Origin: Agriotes lineatus
Taxonomy: Eukaryota > Arthropoda > Insecta > Coleoptera > Elateridae
Length of the DNA stretch: 64,000 nucleotides
Assembly (NCBI GenBank): GCA_940337035.1
Contig: CALNHX010005300.1
Coordinates: 45,551 to 109,550 of the forward strand
Direction: 5' to 3'
Shown: positions 53,065 to 63,775 of the stretch, one piece after another
Numbering within the stretch: the stretch's first letter is position 1
How the letters are laid out: each line of letters starts with the position of its first letter
Notes under the pieces: model-generated
Database searches by the model: none
Told to the model about the DNA's origin: nothing
The model's input: only the letters and a program-made list of their open reading frames with translations
Position numbers and translations under genes: made by a program

Positions 53065-53175
53065 CTTTAGTCCCTAGGGATTAAATGAGTAACTTTAGTC
53101 TCTAGGGATTAAATGATCTACTTTAGTCCCTGTTTACGGGGACTAAATGATCAACTTTAGTCCCGGAAGTGCAAA
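53065..53175. repeat. Tandem array of ACTTTAGTCCCTAGGGA-type palindromic units
   Basis: Four units of about 28-33 bp: ACTTTAGTCCCTAGGGATTA, ACTTTAGTCTCTAGGGATTA, ACTTTAGTCCCTGTTTACGG and ACTTTAGTCCCGGAAGTGCA, each followed by AAATGA-like spacers. The core TTTAGTCCCTAGGGATTAAA is palindromic. A related CTCCCTAGGGA / TCTCTAGGGAGTAAA pair lies at 50484-50528, beside the left end of the recombinase element. Confidence 0.7.
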
Positions 53176-53285
53176 AAAGTACTTTATAGTGAGAGAAAAC
53201 AACGATCTGTCCATACTCTGGTAAATACAAATACATAAAATTGACATCAAGACACCCTAGGATAAGCTACTAAACCCAATTTAAT

Positions 53286-53564
53286 TGAAAGTATAACATG
53301 CTACGTTTCAAAATCGGGTGGTGTATTCGCCGCGTTCGCTACGAGCCCATTGACCTGAGTGCTGACACGCGTCGCGTCGCCTATTTGATATAGTACCAAA
53401 AATTACACCAACAATTCTAGAAGCGCATAGTTTGGAGGTGGGAGTAATCTTTTTTCACCGCCGCTATCCTTTCTTACGTAATTATTAATAATAATAATAA
53501 TAATAAATCTTTTATTTAACAAAAGCTAATACAACCAACAAAATTAAATAAAATAGATACAACT
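53286..53564. other. Unassigned, ends in (AAT)n
   Basis: A GC-richer block (about 53315-53390) without a recognisable frame, then AATAATAATAATAAT near 53487-53508 followed by CTTTTATTTAACAAAAGC. The triplet run resembles the 3' tail of a reverse-oriented LINE whose body is not present. Confidence 0.35.
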
Positions 53565-53576
53565 AAATTAAAGGTT

Positions 53577-53876
53577 GCGCCAGCGTGGTTCGGTGGTTAG
53601 AGCATTGGATTGCGGCGCGGAGGTCTGGAGTTCAAATCCCAGATCGATGCCTGGCGGGCGGCCTACCTAGTCGCTTTAAATAATTGGGAACCTGCGTTCG
53701 AAAGAACAAGGGGTAATAATGGGGTTGTCTAATGCGTGATGCTCACCACATCACCACGTGTCATGAATTTGACACGCGACAGCCGGGTGTGAGAGCGAGG
53801 ATACGGAAGCTCTGACCTTACGCCTTGCAGGCCAAGCTCCTTCATGGGGTGTTAGTGCCTCACCATTATTATTATT
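53577..53876 (+). mobile_element. tRNA-derived SINE with target-site duplication
   Basis: The head GCGCCAGCGTGGTTCGGTGG TTAG contains a pol III A box (TGGTTCGGTGG), and GGAGTTCAAATCCC is a good B box about 50 bp downstream. A tRNA-unrelated body of about 200 bp ends with GGGTGTTAGTGCCTCACC and an (ATT)n tail. The insertion is flanked by the 13-bp TAAATTAAAGGTT (53564-53576 and 53877-53889), a clean LINE-type duplication. It is not a functional tRNA gene: no cloverleaf closes around the boxes. Confidence 0.85.
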
Positions 53877-53924
53877 TAAATTAAAGGTTCCAACAATAAT
53901 GCCCAACTTATTTATCAAAATGTA

Positions 53925-55330
53925 ATAATAATAATAAGTAATCTTTATTTGAAAAAAAAATTCTTCAATACAAAGTACAATTATTTATGTAATGAGAAAT
54001 TTTGAACAAATGGATGTCGGCCTAAAAGTTATATATTACATATATAAATATTACATATTTAAATATTCTCTTACCGTGTATGGTTCTAAATTTATTAACA
54101 ATTTATTAGTTTCCTTAAAAAAACTATTTGCATTACTTTCTCGTTTTTTAATATTTAGAGGCAGCTTATTAAATAATTTCATACACATATACATCACTCC
54201 TTTTTCCGTTTGCGTTAGTCTATGTCTAGGATATTGATAGTCTATTGTTCTAGATTGCCACATGTTATTTGATTCAAATTGCCGAAACAACTCTTTATTG
54301 CATATGAGTAACTTTAGACGTTCTTTTATGTAAGCCCCTGCCACTGTTAGAACTCCTAATTTCTTAAATTGGCCCCTACATGAGTCTAACACCCGTATTC
54401 ATAGTCGTTCGCCAGCGGATCGCCGGCGACTCGCCGGAGTTTCGTTATGAATAGTATGTTGGCGGCACTGTACGTCTATGTCAAATTCGAGGTGATCAGG
54501 TTAGGTTTTCAGTCAGTTTTGACAGAAACTGACTGAAAACCTAACCTGCTAATCTCGAATTTGACATAGACGTACAGTGCCGCCAACATACTATTCATAA
54601 CGAAACTCTGGCGAGTCGCCGGCGATCCGCTGGCGAACGACTATGAATACGGGCGTAACTGTCTCATATTCAACATGATTCTTATTGCTCTTTTTTTAAT
54701 TATAAATATCCTCTCTATAACCTTACACATCCCAAAAAATATTAAGCCATACTTAAATCTGGATTCGAAATTTGAGTGATATACAGTTTTTAATGTTGAA
54801 ACATTTAGATGCTTGCTAAGTACTCTAATGCTATAACAAACTTGACTCAGTTTATTACATAAGTTATTTACATGGTACTCCCAACTTAATATACCATCTA
54901 TATATACACCCAAGAGTTTAGTGTTTTGACTAACTTTGAGCTGACATCCATTGAAATTTACACATTCTGGTATATCTTCTCTAGCATAATTTGTTCTAAA
55001 TATTATTATGTTTGTTTTTTGTTCATTAAGTATGAGTTTGTTTATTTTAAACCACTCCCTAATGTTCTTAAATTCATTGTTTGCAATAGAGGTTAAATCA
55101 ATCATGTTTGAAGTCTTAATTAACATGCTAGTATCGTCCGCATAATTAGTAATTGTAGAAATGTCATTTACCATGTTTTTACCTAGATCATTTATATAAA
55201 GGATGAATAAAATTGGTCCTCTCATACTCCCCTGAGGTACACCAATATTTATTCTTCCTTCATCCGAATATACAATACTATTTCCTTTTAAATGAATAAA
55301 TGAATAATAGATAACTAAATAAATAAATAC
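53925..55330 (-). mobile_element. CR1/Jockey-type LINE, 5' truncated, split by a MITE
   Basis: Minus-strand reading from about 55290: NIGVPQGSMRGPILFILYIN, NYADDTSMLI (motif C), KINKLILNEQKTNIIIF, TKLLGVYIDGILSWEYHV and KRAIRIMLNMRQL. It is interrupted by the 266-bp MITE (54655-54390), then DSCRGQFKKLGVLTVAGAYI, HRLTQTEKGVMYMCMKLFNK and EYLNM. The 3' end is an (AAT)n run near 53925-53940. RT motif A and the endonuclease are absent. The frame reads through the MITE-free sequence without other lesion, so the MITE insertion is among the youngest changes. Confidence 0.8.
54390..54655. mobile_element. Complete 266-bp Harbinger-type MITE, near-perfect palindrome
   Basis: The arms start CACCCGTATTCATAGTCGTT and end with its complement AACGACTATGAATACGGGCG. 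Each arm is about 127 bp and contains GCCAGCGGATCGCCGGCGAC, ATGAATAGTATGTTGGCGGC and GTCAAATTCGAGGTGATCAG. It is flanked by TAA on both sides (54387-54389, 54656-54658), the 3-bp duplication used by PIF/Harbinger. Removing it restores the interrupted LINE frame exactly at one Leu codon. No coding capacity. Confidence 0.85.
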
Positions 55331-55719
55331 ATACCAAAATAAAAATGTCATTAACATAAATAAAATTCATTACCATAAATAGAATTCAACATAAACAAAA
55401 ATTATTAACATAAACTCCTTTTTAACCTCTTGGCGTCCTGATTTTATTTTTAAAATCCACTTTACGTGCCCGTTGCATGTGCGGACCTCATCTCACAAAC
55501 GGCCGTTAGAAATATGAAATGAGCCATGTTTCTTAAAGCTTTCAAGAAGTTATTGCATATGTAATTTAAACCTACTAATACTCGCACGATAATGTCTCAG
55601 TACGACGCTACGTGACGTCACATATCAGTAAACACGCATTATTCAACTCACCCCCTTCATGTTAACTATTAACCAACCATAATTTAGTATTTTTGTTATT
55701 TGCACCAATTAGCGTGAAC
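55331..55719. other. Unassigned AT-rich spacer
   Basis: An AACATAAA-rich run (about 55340-55420) followed by ordinary sequence. No gene, repeat or motif recognised. Confidence 0.35.
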
Positions 55720-56030
55720 TATATTGACAACTTTCACTAGTGAAAATAATCGACAATTTTCACTAGTGGTATAGTGAATATTTTAAACAAATGTGATTTT
55801 TTTAGAAAAAGTCAATATCAGTGTTCTGTTACTATAGAAATTGCGTAGTTTGTTGCTAGATTTACTGAAAACTAATTTGAAAAAGTAGTTTGGTTCATTG
55901 AATAGTCCCTCGAATACCATTCTTAGTCAAAGTTAAGTAGAATATTTTTGCGGTGTTATCACTACTCATGTCCATTGCACTTAGGATTAGAACCTAAGCG
56001 CAATGGACATTCGTGATACCACAGCAAAAA
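55720..56030. repeat. TE-like repeat family B, copy 3
   Basis: GACAACTTTCACTAGTGAAA, ATAATCGACAATTTTCACTA and CTTAGTCAAAGTTAAGTAGA match the copy at 41725-42010. The hairpin TGTCCATTGCACTTAGG and CCTAAGCGCAATGGACA lies at about 55970-56008. The family continues beyond an inserted tandem pair at about 56645 (CGACATAATTTTGACTACTC). Confidence 0.6.
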
Positions 56031-56645
56031 TTTTCACATATAATCTCATAAGAGCATTAGTTATTTCCGAAAATTTTTTGAGTGCGGTCCAACAACGTCG
56101 TATTAATTTTCCCGAGCGGGACGCGAGGGCAAATTAGGACGTTGTTGGAATGCACGAAAATAATTTCCGAATATGAATTAATGCTCGAATGCAGATTCGG
56201 TAAGAAAATGGTAACGCCACAAACCCTCACAGTTAAGTTGGTCTACCTACAAAAAATTTCCAAGAATTTTTTTTATTGTTTTGGTTACGGCTCGTGAACT
56301 AATTTTTCTATTGGTTATTAATGAGTGTCGTACGATTTTCACATATAATCTCACAAGAGCATTAATTCTTTCCGGACATTTTTTTGAGTGCGTTCCAACA
56401 ACGTCGATTAGTTTGCCCGAGCGGGACGCGAGGGCAAATTAGAACGTTGTTGGAAAGCACGAAAAATAATTTCCGGATATGAATTAATGCTCGAATGCAG
56501 ATTCGGTAAGAAAATCGTAACGACACAAACCCTCACAGTTAGGTTGGTCTACCTACAAAAAATTTCCAAGAAATTTTTTGGTTGTCCGGGTTACGGCTCT
56601 TGAACTAATTTTTCTATTGGTCATTAATGAGTGTCGTACGATTTT
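56031..56645. repeat. Tandem duplication, two 305-bp units
   Basis: Unit 1 (56031-56335) and unit 2 (56336-about 56645) both begin TTTTCACATATAATCTCA and end GAGTGTCGTACGA. They differ at scattered positions. Each has a long hairpin: GAGCATTA, TTTCCG and GTCCAACAACGTCG are mirrored after a CCCGAGCGGGACGCGAGGGC centre. The pair interrupts repeat family B between GCAAAAAT and CGACATAA. Confidence 0.85.
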
Positions 56646-56779
56646 CGACATAATTTTGACTACTCATGGTATTATAAGTGAAAATTTACCACAAACAGTG
56701 GAAACTCACGTTGTATGTGATCTTGTGACTGCTCTGCTTATATAATATACAGGGGGATTTATAACATACGGAGATTTTT

Positions 56780-57240
56780 AGTGTAAATATAATAATAATA
56801 ATAATAATACATACATACTTTATTGGTGAAAAAAGAAAAAAGAAAAAAAAACAAAAGTAAACAATTCCTTACAAAGATTTGGTCATCATAATGGTAGATA
56901 ATAGATGGGACTAAAGTAAACAATTTTTGATTAACAAAAATTTGATGAAAAACCAATAATAAAAAAGTTACAGTGGTTTAAAGGTCTTAACAAAGTTTAA
57001 CAATGAGGAATTATTTTCCAGAGATTTTGTCCAAAGGAACAAGATTTCTTTGTGTCTTTGGAAACGATATAATTTCAAACATAGAGAAAAAAAGACAGAG
57101 TGCTCACTCCAATGCTAAATTTCAATGTCATTATTAATTTTTTATAATTATTACTTATTATTGGCTTATTATTAAAAAGAAACAAATTTGAATTTTTTAT
57201 GGTTTATTTAGGAAACATATTTTTTTAAACTTATTTGCAA
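56780..57240 (-). repeat. (AAT)n-tailed LINE 3' remnant, probable
   Basis: AATAATAATAATAATA near 56788-56808, then ACTTTATTGGTGAAAAAAG in an arrangement like the 3' ends of the reverse-oriented LINEs at 27873 and 53925. The following 400 bp has no recognisable RT reading, so it may be 3' UTR only. Confidence 0.3.
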
Positions 57241-58200
57241 ACTTGTTGTACAGTCGACGCCTTAGAAATCGGGACACGTAATATGTTGTGTTGTAATATT
57301 GAATTTATTATTTTTGTGTATTATTGGAATTTTACTATCAACCAAAGGATGCAACATTCGAAAAATTATTTATTAAGGTATATTATATACAACAGAAACA
57401 TTTAATATTTTGTCATTGTTCCATTATTAGCAACTAACTGAAACCCGCGGCATATGCCGCATTTAAAATGTAGGGCGAATTTAATAACTTTTGTTGCACT
57501 AAAGAAAGTTTTACTAGTAAAAGCACGCTAGAGATTGGCAGTAAGGAAAAGTTCCAAAAAATATATTTTCAAATGGAAAGTTTTATTATAAATATTATAC
57601 ACCAAGTGAATTAAACATACATATGTTTATTCACGAAAAGATTTTGGGCTCACGAGCAAGCAGTGCGAGTGAGATCAAATCTTTGAGTTAAATGTTTAAT
57701 TCACGTGGCGTATATATGTTTTTATTCAATTTTGATGAAATTTTGAATAAAAAATTTAAAAATATTCAAATTTATAGCGCCTGCTGCTCTTAAATCACTT
57801 ACTTAATATCATATAAAACAGCACACTTACTGTGTGCCAAACGTCAAAGTGACGTTTGTCACCTGCTTACAGCTATGCACAAAATTGGAAATAAATGACA
57901 TTAAAAATATTCAAATTAAGATAATTATAGTATATTACACACTACAAAGAGAAAGAATAATTGAATGTAAGTATTTGTAGAAATCATAAAAATATATTGT
58001 TCTTCATTGAAACGTTTTTAAATCTCTAGTGAATTAAACTTTTTTAATTCTCTAGTGAATTAAAACGCTTTTATTTCTCTTGTGAATCATAGAGTGTTTA
58101 TGAAGGTTGTCATGGAGTTAATAATGTCACTTTAAACTGTCAAAATTGAATAAAAAATATAAGTTTTTTGAGATATTTTTCAATATATTATTATCGATAT
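57241..58200. other. AT-rich spacer around the palindrome
   Basis: Apart from the palindrome at 57606-57706 and the repeated CTCTAGTGAATTAAA words at 58025-58070 nothing was recognised. Confidence 0.35.
57606..57706. repeat. 101-bp palindrome with GTGAATTAAACAT arms
   Basis: The arms GTGAATTAAACATACATATG and AATGTTTAATTCAC enclose AAAGATTTTGGGCTCAC and GTGAGATCAAATCTTT, with a GAGCAAGCAGTGCGA loop. Same organisation as 19030-19140. Echoes of the arm (CTCTAGTGAATTAAA) occur at about 58025-58070. Confidence 0.65.
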
Positions 58201-58207
58201 GCATATT

Positions 58208-58605
58208 CTACGAAAGCAATGGATCCATGCAGACCCCTAGGAATTTCATGCTATTAGGATCTGTAAAACCATTTATTTTTCGTTGAGAGAAGACCACAAT
58301 CTGTGTTTTCTGCTGGTTTAGGATCAGATCATTTGCAGTAAACCAAATTGATAAATCATTTTGTACTGCTTTTATCTCATTAAGTAAAACGCTTAGATTA
58401 GAATTTGACTTTATTGCCGTAGTGCCATCTGCAAACAGCGTTATGTTCGCTTCTGGTGAGCCATTAAAAAAAATTAAAAATAACACGGGACCTAATATTG
58501 AACCGTGTGGGACTCGCTGAAGGATATTTACCACAGTGGATTTGAGGTCATTACAACATGTGAATTGCTTTCGGTTATCTAGGTATGAACTAATTATATT
58601 CAAGC
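58208..58605 (-). pseudogene. LINE reverse-transcriptase fragment
   Basis: Minus-strand ISSYLDNRKQFTCCND, VPHGSILGPVLFLIFFNGSP, ITLFADGTTAIKSNSN and ANDLILNQQKTQIVVFSQRK. It covers RT motif B to the thumb only. Motif C reads FADG instead of FADD, and motif B has PHG for PQG. Dead. Confidence 0.7.
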
Positions 58606-59103
58606 TTTCCTCCTGGAAACCGTAATATCACAATTTATTGTTTAATTAACACTAAGTGATGTTTGGTTAAACAAATAAGAGAGAATTTATTAGCATAGCT
58701 GTTAATGAAAATATATAAATCATCAATTTTATTACGAATTGACTATACATTGTATGCAAAAACCGATATGGTACAGCTTACAGGTTCTAGATGAAGCACG
58801 GTGAAAATTGAAACTAATGTTAGAGTCTAGTAATTTCCAAGTTTTGTATTGGTAACACTTTTGACATCTATCATATTGACATTAAATTGTTAACCTTATT
58901 GAAGCTAAACGACACAATAAATCAGAGGCGTACTCAACATTGTGGTATGGCGTATTTCAAAACAGAATTAACAACACACAAAAATAGCGACAATAGTAAT
59001 AACAAAATAACAGAATTACCAAAATCAACAGCAACAGCAATTTTCACACTTTAAAACACAGATAATCTGTCATATGACGTTAGTCATTGCGCAAACGAAA
59101 TCC

Positions 59104-60125
59104 CTCTACCCATCAAGAAGCCCTAAATCACTTTCAACACCTTGTTCTTTATATAACAATACTAGACACTCATCACCTAGATTTTTCATATTTTCAACCC
59201 ACAATTTTACGCTTATTGCATCGTGACGGTGGCGTTTTGTACTATAATCCATATGAAAATCTCTTGCGATATTGTGCAAGTCTTTCTTTCCGAAAAGTAG
59301 GATTTGTTGTGATTCTTCTTTCGTCAAGCCAGCATCACGAATATCATTTAATATGTGCTCAAAAGTTACACCTTGTTTTAATTTGCCTAGAACACACAAA
59401 AAGTTTACATTTCAAATTGTACATTATAAATAAATATCTGAAAATACCTGCAATTTCAGTTCTTATTACTTTGCTTAAAAAAATACGACCAATATCCTGA
59501 AAATGACCTACTAAATGGGTCATCTAAAATATCACCGAAACAGGTATGTCTTAAACCATTCCCTTTTTGTATGTAGTCATAGGAGCGATGACAGTTGTAA
59601 TATTGTTTCTTACTGCCATCAGCCAGCAATTTAGATGAAGTGTGAAGTACATACAATGACAAAGTGCGTCCTTCAATTTGGTCTTTCCTCTCGTGAAATG
59701 CTGGAAAGCATGTATCATGAATGACTATATTATATCAAATGATATTAATGACGTACCTGAAGAAGATTCACACTCCAATTCATTATACACAATTTTCACT
59801 TTATGTACACTTGACAAATGGTTTCGCAGGTCAGCATAATTTCTGAAATCTTCAGAACAAATACCGAGTGGGAATTTAATTCTAAAATTTTGGGTATTAT
59901 ATCTTCCTTTGCTGCAGTATCTCCATGGACTTGCTGTCGATGACGAATCAAATTAGATTTATTGACAAACTGTTTACCACATATATCACAAATTTCCTCA
60001 ACAACTTTGGGTGTAACAGGATCATTATTGTGCTTTCTTCTTATATGAGCGTATAGATTTTTCATCTGGGTAAATTTAGTATCACATATCTTCGTCCATG
60101 ATTTCAGATTAATTAATTAATATAA
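59104..60125 (-). pseudogene. MULE/FAR1-like zinc-finger ORF, decayed
   Basis: Minus strand, apparently spliced. The first part (60110-59800) reads KNLYAHIRRKHNN then EEICDICGKQFVNKSNLIRH and RQQVHG, a C2H2 finger. After a frame change comes EDFRNYADLRNHLSSVHKVK, a second finger. A putative intron (GTACGT donor near 59755) leads to FHERKDQIEGRTLSLYVLHT and YYNCHRSYDYIQKGNGLRHT, the FAR1-like CHRSG segment. A shortened region reads GHFQDIGRIFLSKVIRTEIA. Another intron leads to KLKQGVTFEHILNDIRDAG, FGKKDLHNIARDFHMD and ISVKLWVENM. It stops before a DDE domain. The architecture is that of Mutator-like element proteins of insects; a decayed host relative is possible. Confidence 0.5.
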
Positions 60126-60559
60126 ATAATAAATGTAAATTCAAAGCTTTAACCACACTTGTAAACGTCAACGGCTAAGATCGGTCTACGTCACCGCAGT
60201 ATAGATGTCACTACTGTCTCGCAGCCAAGATCAGTTCTGCCGCGAGACGCTCGTTTAAAACCGGCTTCGATGGTAGTGTTCAATAAGCAGATATGAAATC
60301 TCTTTATTAATAACCAAAATGGACTTGTCTTTGAAGCTGTGTCAATAGTTTTAAAAAACACAAGTAATAGGCATAATAAGTAATTGCTATTAAAAGTTCC
60401 GGGAAGTTTGTTTACAAAAACCCGAAAATAGAAACGGTTGGTTGCAATCATGGTACTTTTGATCATGTAAACACGGCCTGTAGTGTTGTGCATAATTTAA
60501 TAGGTATAATTCTTACTGTAAACAGTAGTTTTGTTTTATTAGTTTTAATTTGACTATTA

Positions 60560-60690
60560 TCAGAAAATGGTCAGGGTATATTAATAATTATATTGGCATG
60601 CGTATTTCCCACCAATATGTGGTTTATCTGGTTTGCTTCTTTTGTTCCTGGAATCAGCCATGGACATTTATGTATTTCTTTCTCAGTTCT
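60560..60690 (-). pseudogene. RTE-like endonuclease scrap
   Basis: The minus-strand reading EIHKCPWLIPGTKEANQINH then ILVGNTHANIIINI matches the endonuclease segment HK-TW-SPDG-T-NQIDHILI--R--. Only about 35 residues. Neighbouring open frames on the plus strand (60550-60780) are its shadow. Confidence 0.55.
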
Positions 60691-60780
60691 TTGTTTCGGA
60701 TTTTATCAACTATTACATTATTATTGAAAACTATATGTTGCGTAAAGCATTTCTACTCTCTGTATAATTTGTTATTGTGA

Positions 60781-61349
60781 AAAAGATCTTCCCGCATTTG
60801 CTAATTCAAGGGTGCAAATTTAAAACATGCTATTTCAGTTATTTTGTAATTTACAATTTCTTGATTAATATTGTCTGAAGGAATTTTGACCAGAAATGCG
60901 GATTAAGCGCATTTTTTACGGCATAACTAGCAGCAGCCGAAGTTTGATTACATTCAGATGCAAATGATATCACTGAGCTATCATTCTTTCTGCTGAGAAG
61001 CACATAAACCACTCTTTAAAACTGAAAAGATAATAGTCCAGTAAAATTGTCGAAAATACCTCGTTTTTTTGACAAAAATACTACCTCAAAAGTGAAAATG
61101 TAAAGTAAAAAAACCGTTTTTTGCATACAAAAATGCATAAAAGCAATTTAAAAATTTAAAAAAATATGCGCTTATGTAGTTTAAAAAAACAAATAAAACA
61201 AGGTTTCGATGGTCAAAATCGAGTAATCAAAAAAAAGTTATCGCCAAAAAACCGCTAAAAATGGCCGATTCTTCAATTGTTTGTAACTTTAAAAACAAAA
61301 CTTACATAACGTTGAAATTTTCAGAAAACGTAGTACTCGGTGAGTAGAA
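60781..61349. other. A-rich spacer truncating the next LINE
   Basis: Runs of A and T with no frame. The LINE to the right stops abruptly near 61350 after KRRIQKLQNS, so this sequence or an insertion replaced its 3' end. Confidence 0.35.
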
Positions 61350-63775
61350 AAGAGAATTTTGCAATTTCTGGATGCGCCTTTTATCTATAGAGTCTAGACA
61401 TGGACCGTACACCACGTCACAGTAACTTAACTTAGACAACACTAAAGATTCACATAAGATCGATTTAATTCTTACATTTAAAATACCTCTGTTGTGAAAA
61501 ATAGTTCGAAGATTACAATATGCACTCTGGAGACATTTACTAATATGACCTTTGAAACGTAGTGTATGATCCACTTCCAGACCCAAATTTTTAACATTAT
61601 TTTGTAAAGACAAATTATTACCATCGATTTGTATATTGATGTTATCAATATTTTTTATTCTATCATATTTCTTGCCAAATAGCATAACCAATGATTTACT
61701 CGAATTTAAACTTAAACAATGTTTTAAAGAGATTTGATGCAAAACGTGGAGATCCCGATTAACAGTATTACAAGCAGCAACTGTCTCAATAGGATAAAAA
61801 GAGTAGTATAACTGAGTGTCATCGGCGTACAGATGGGAATTGCAATCTTGTAGTTTTTCAGGGAAAGTAGATGTGTATATACTAAATAATAATGGTCCTA
61901 AAATAGATCCCTGAGGTACTCCGGAAGTAATATTAGTTGATGAAGATGATTTCTCGTTTAAAATTACTTTTTGTGTTCTATTGGTAATATAATGTTCGAA
62001 TAGTTTGATCGCACTTTGATGAAATCCAATAAAATGTAAAATAGATAATAAAATGTCATGATTTATTGTATCAAAAGCTTTAGACAAGTCCAATAGTACA
62101 AGCAAAGTGAGTTTATTCTGATCAGTAGCCTTAATAATGTCATCAGTTACATTTAAAAGGGCAGTTGTACAGCTGTGACCAGGCCGAAAACCAGATTGCT
62201 TGGTAGGTAGGTAATATACTATTGGCAATAAGAAATTCACGTAACTGAATTTCTATGGCCTTCTCCAAAACTTTAGATAGAGTGGGAAGTAAACTTATAG
62301 GACGCAGTTCAGAAACAGATTTAGGAGAAGCAACTTTTGGTAATGGTATAATAAGAGCTTCTTTCCAGCATTTTGGAAATACAGAATTAGTAAGACAAAA
62401 ATTAACTATGTGCGAAAAAATTGACAACAAAAATGGCAGACAAGCTCTAATAACAAAAATGTTAATGCCATCAGAACCTGTTGCTTTAGATTTAATATTA
62501 GTAATAATTTTTAATACATCCATTTCTGAAATATTTTGAAATTTAAATTTAGAAATAACTGAAGATTTAATATTATTACCATAAAAATTAATTGTTTCTT
62601 GAATTTTATCTGAAGGTAACAACGAAGGTATAGGTTTGCTAGAAGCATTATTAATTAGATCAGGATTGGCTATTTGAGCAGGTATTTGTACGTTTTTGCT
62701 TGATTTACTGCATACATTTAGTAGTTTTTAGGGTGTCCCAAATTGCATTAACATTATCGTGTCTAATTTTGTGTTTTACATATGACTTTTTTTCCATTCT
62801 GATCGTCGATGTAACAAGGTTACGTAGCTGCTTGTAATACTGCCAATGCCCTTGATTTTTCGTAATTTTGTATTTAGCTAAGGCTTTATTTTAGAGAGAT
62901 AAGTAATTTAGTATTATCAGTTAACCAAGGCACATAGGTTTCGTGAATCTGGAAGTTTTTAACGGAGCATGAATATCCATTAATATTGTTAAATTAGAGT
63001 TAATAAAATCAATTTTGTCATCAATATTGTCAAGATGGTACATATTATTCCACGGTATCGACTGCAAATGATCATTAAACTTAGAATAATTAAAATTTTT
63101 AAAATTTCTATATGTTTTTATGCATGGTCTAGGTTCAAAACAACTGAAACTGATGGAGCAATAAATAAGTTCATGATCAGAAACTTCAGACATATTAACG
63201 CAACCGTACGTCCTTTTACTAAGTCCTTGTTTGTTGTTAAAATTAAATCAATAAGTGAAAACGTATTCATTGTTATACGCGTAGGTTGATTAAGTATTTG
63301 TTTCAAACCTAAAGCATCCATAGTACTAATAAACTGAACAGCCGCAGGACTCTCACAGTTTAACAAATCAATATTGAAATCTCCTAAACAAAACATCTCG
63401 TCTGCCATAGGTAAAACAAGGGAAATGCTACTTTCTAAATTGTCCAAAAATTCTACCAAATTCAGCCGCGGAGGTTTATATATAACACCTACGCTAATGG
63501 AAGTATTACGACATTTGACAGATATCCACAACTCCTCCAAGTCATTTTGGATTGCATTTGCTTTAACATTTAGAGTAGACTTATAATAAATACCTACACT
63601 GCCTCCTCGAGTCGGTCGATCTCTATGTAGAAAATTATACCCTTCAATGGCAACCATTTCATTAGGAATATCAGAGTTTATCCAAGTTTCAGTCACGGCA
63701 ATGTGCCTTAAAGTAGTTAAAATTCGGAACCAGGGAACGAACATTCAGGTGAGCCAGTTGAATATCCTTAAACAT
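61350..63775 (-). mobile_element. CR1/Jockey-type LINE ORF2, 3' truncated, frameshifted
   Basis: From 63775 downwards: MFKDIQLAHLNVRSLVP (ORF2 start), frameshift, IAVTETWINSDIPNEMVAIE, GVIYKPPRLNLVEFLDNL, FCLGDFNIDLL and SLIDLILTT (endonuclease). A frame change leads to VSDHELIYCSIS, DIHAPLKTSRFTK, a decayed linker, CWKEALIIPLPKVASPKSVS and ELRPISLLPTLSKVLEKAIE. A further shift leads to SGFRPGHSCTTALLNVTDDI, LLDLSKAFDTINHDILLSIL (motif A intact), GVPQGSILGPLLF and HLYADDTQLYYSF (motif C intact). Same family as the LINE at 30752-36085. Inactive: several frameshifts and no 3' end. Confidence 0.85.

Larger units (their letters stand above)
50039..53285. mobile_element. Outer inverted-repeat unit enclosing the recombinase gene
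   Basis: Diverged outer arms: AGAGTGCCTTGATGTCAATT at about 50056 and, on the other strand, AGGGTGTCTTGATGTCAATT at about 53250. Both are preceded by an AATTTAACTGGG-like word and followed by ATGTATTTG. Further in, each arm has CTATGGTAAATTT (50320 plus; about 53041 minus) and a Harbinger-type palindrome in the same relative place. The right arm is longer because of several hairpins (52204-52325, 52384-52458, 52650-52793). Whether the unit moved as a whole or is a genomic inverted duplication with later inserts cannot be settled here. Confidence 0.5.

Noticed and set aside
53577..53650. tRNA gene
   Set aside because: A and B boxes are present but no complete cloverleaf or CCA-ready acceptor stem forms, and a SINE body, tail and target duplication are present.
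60191..60780. Two open frames of 76-100 codons on opposite strands
   Set aside because: No motif; the plus-strand one lies opposite an RTE endonuclease scrap and the other has no support.
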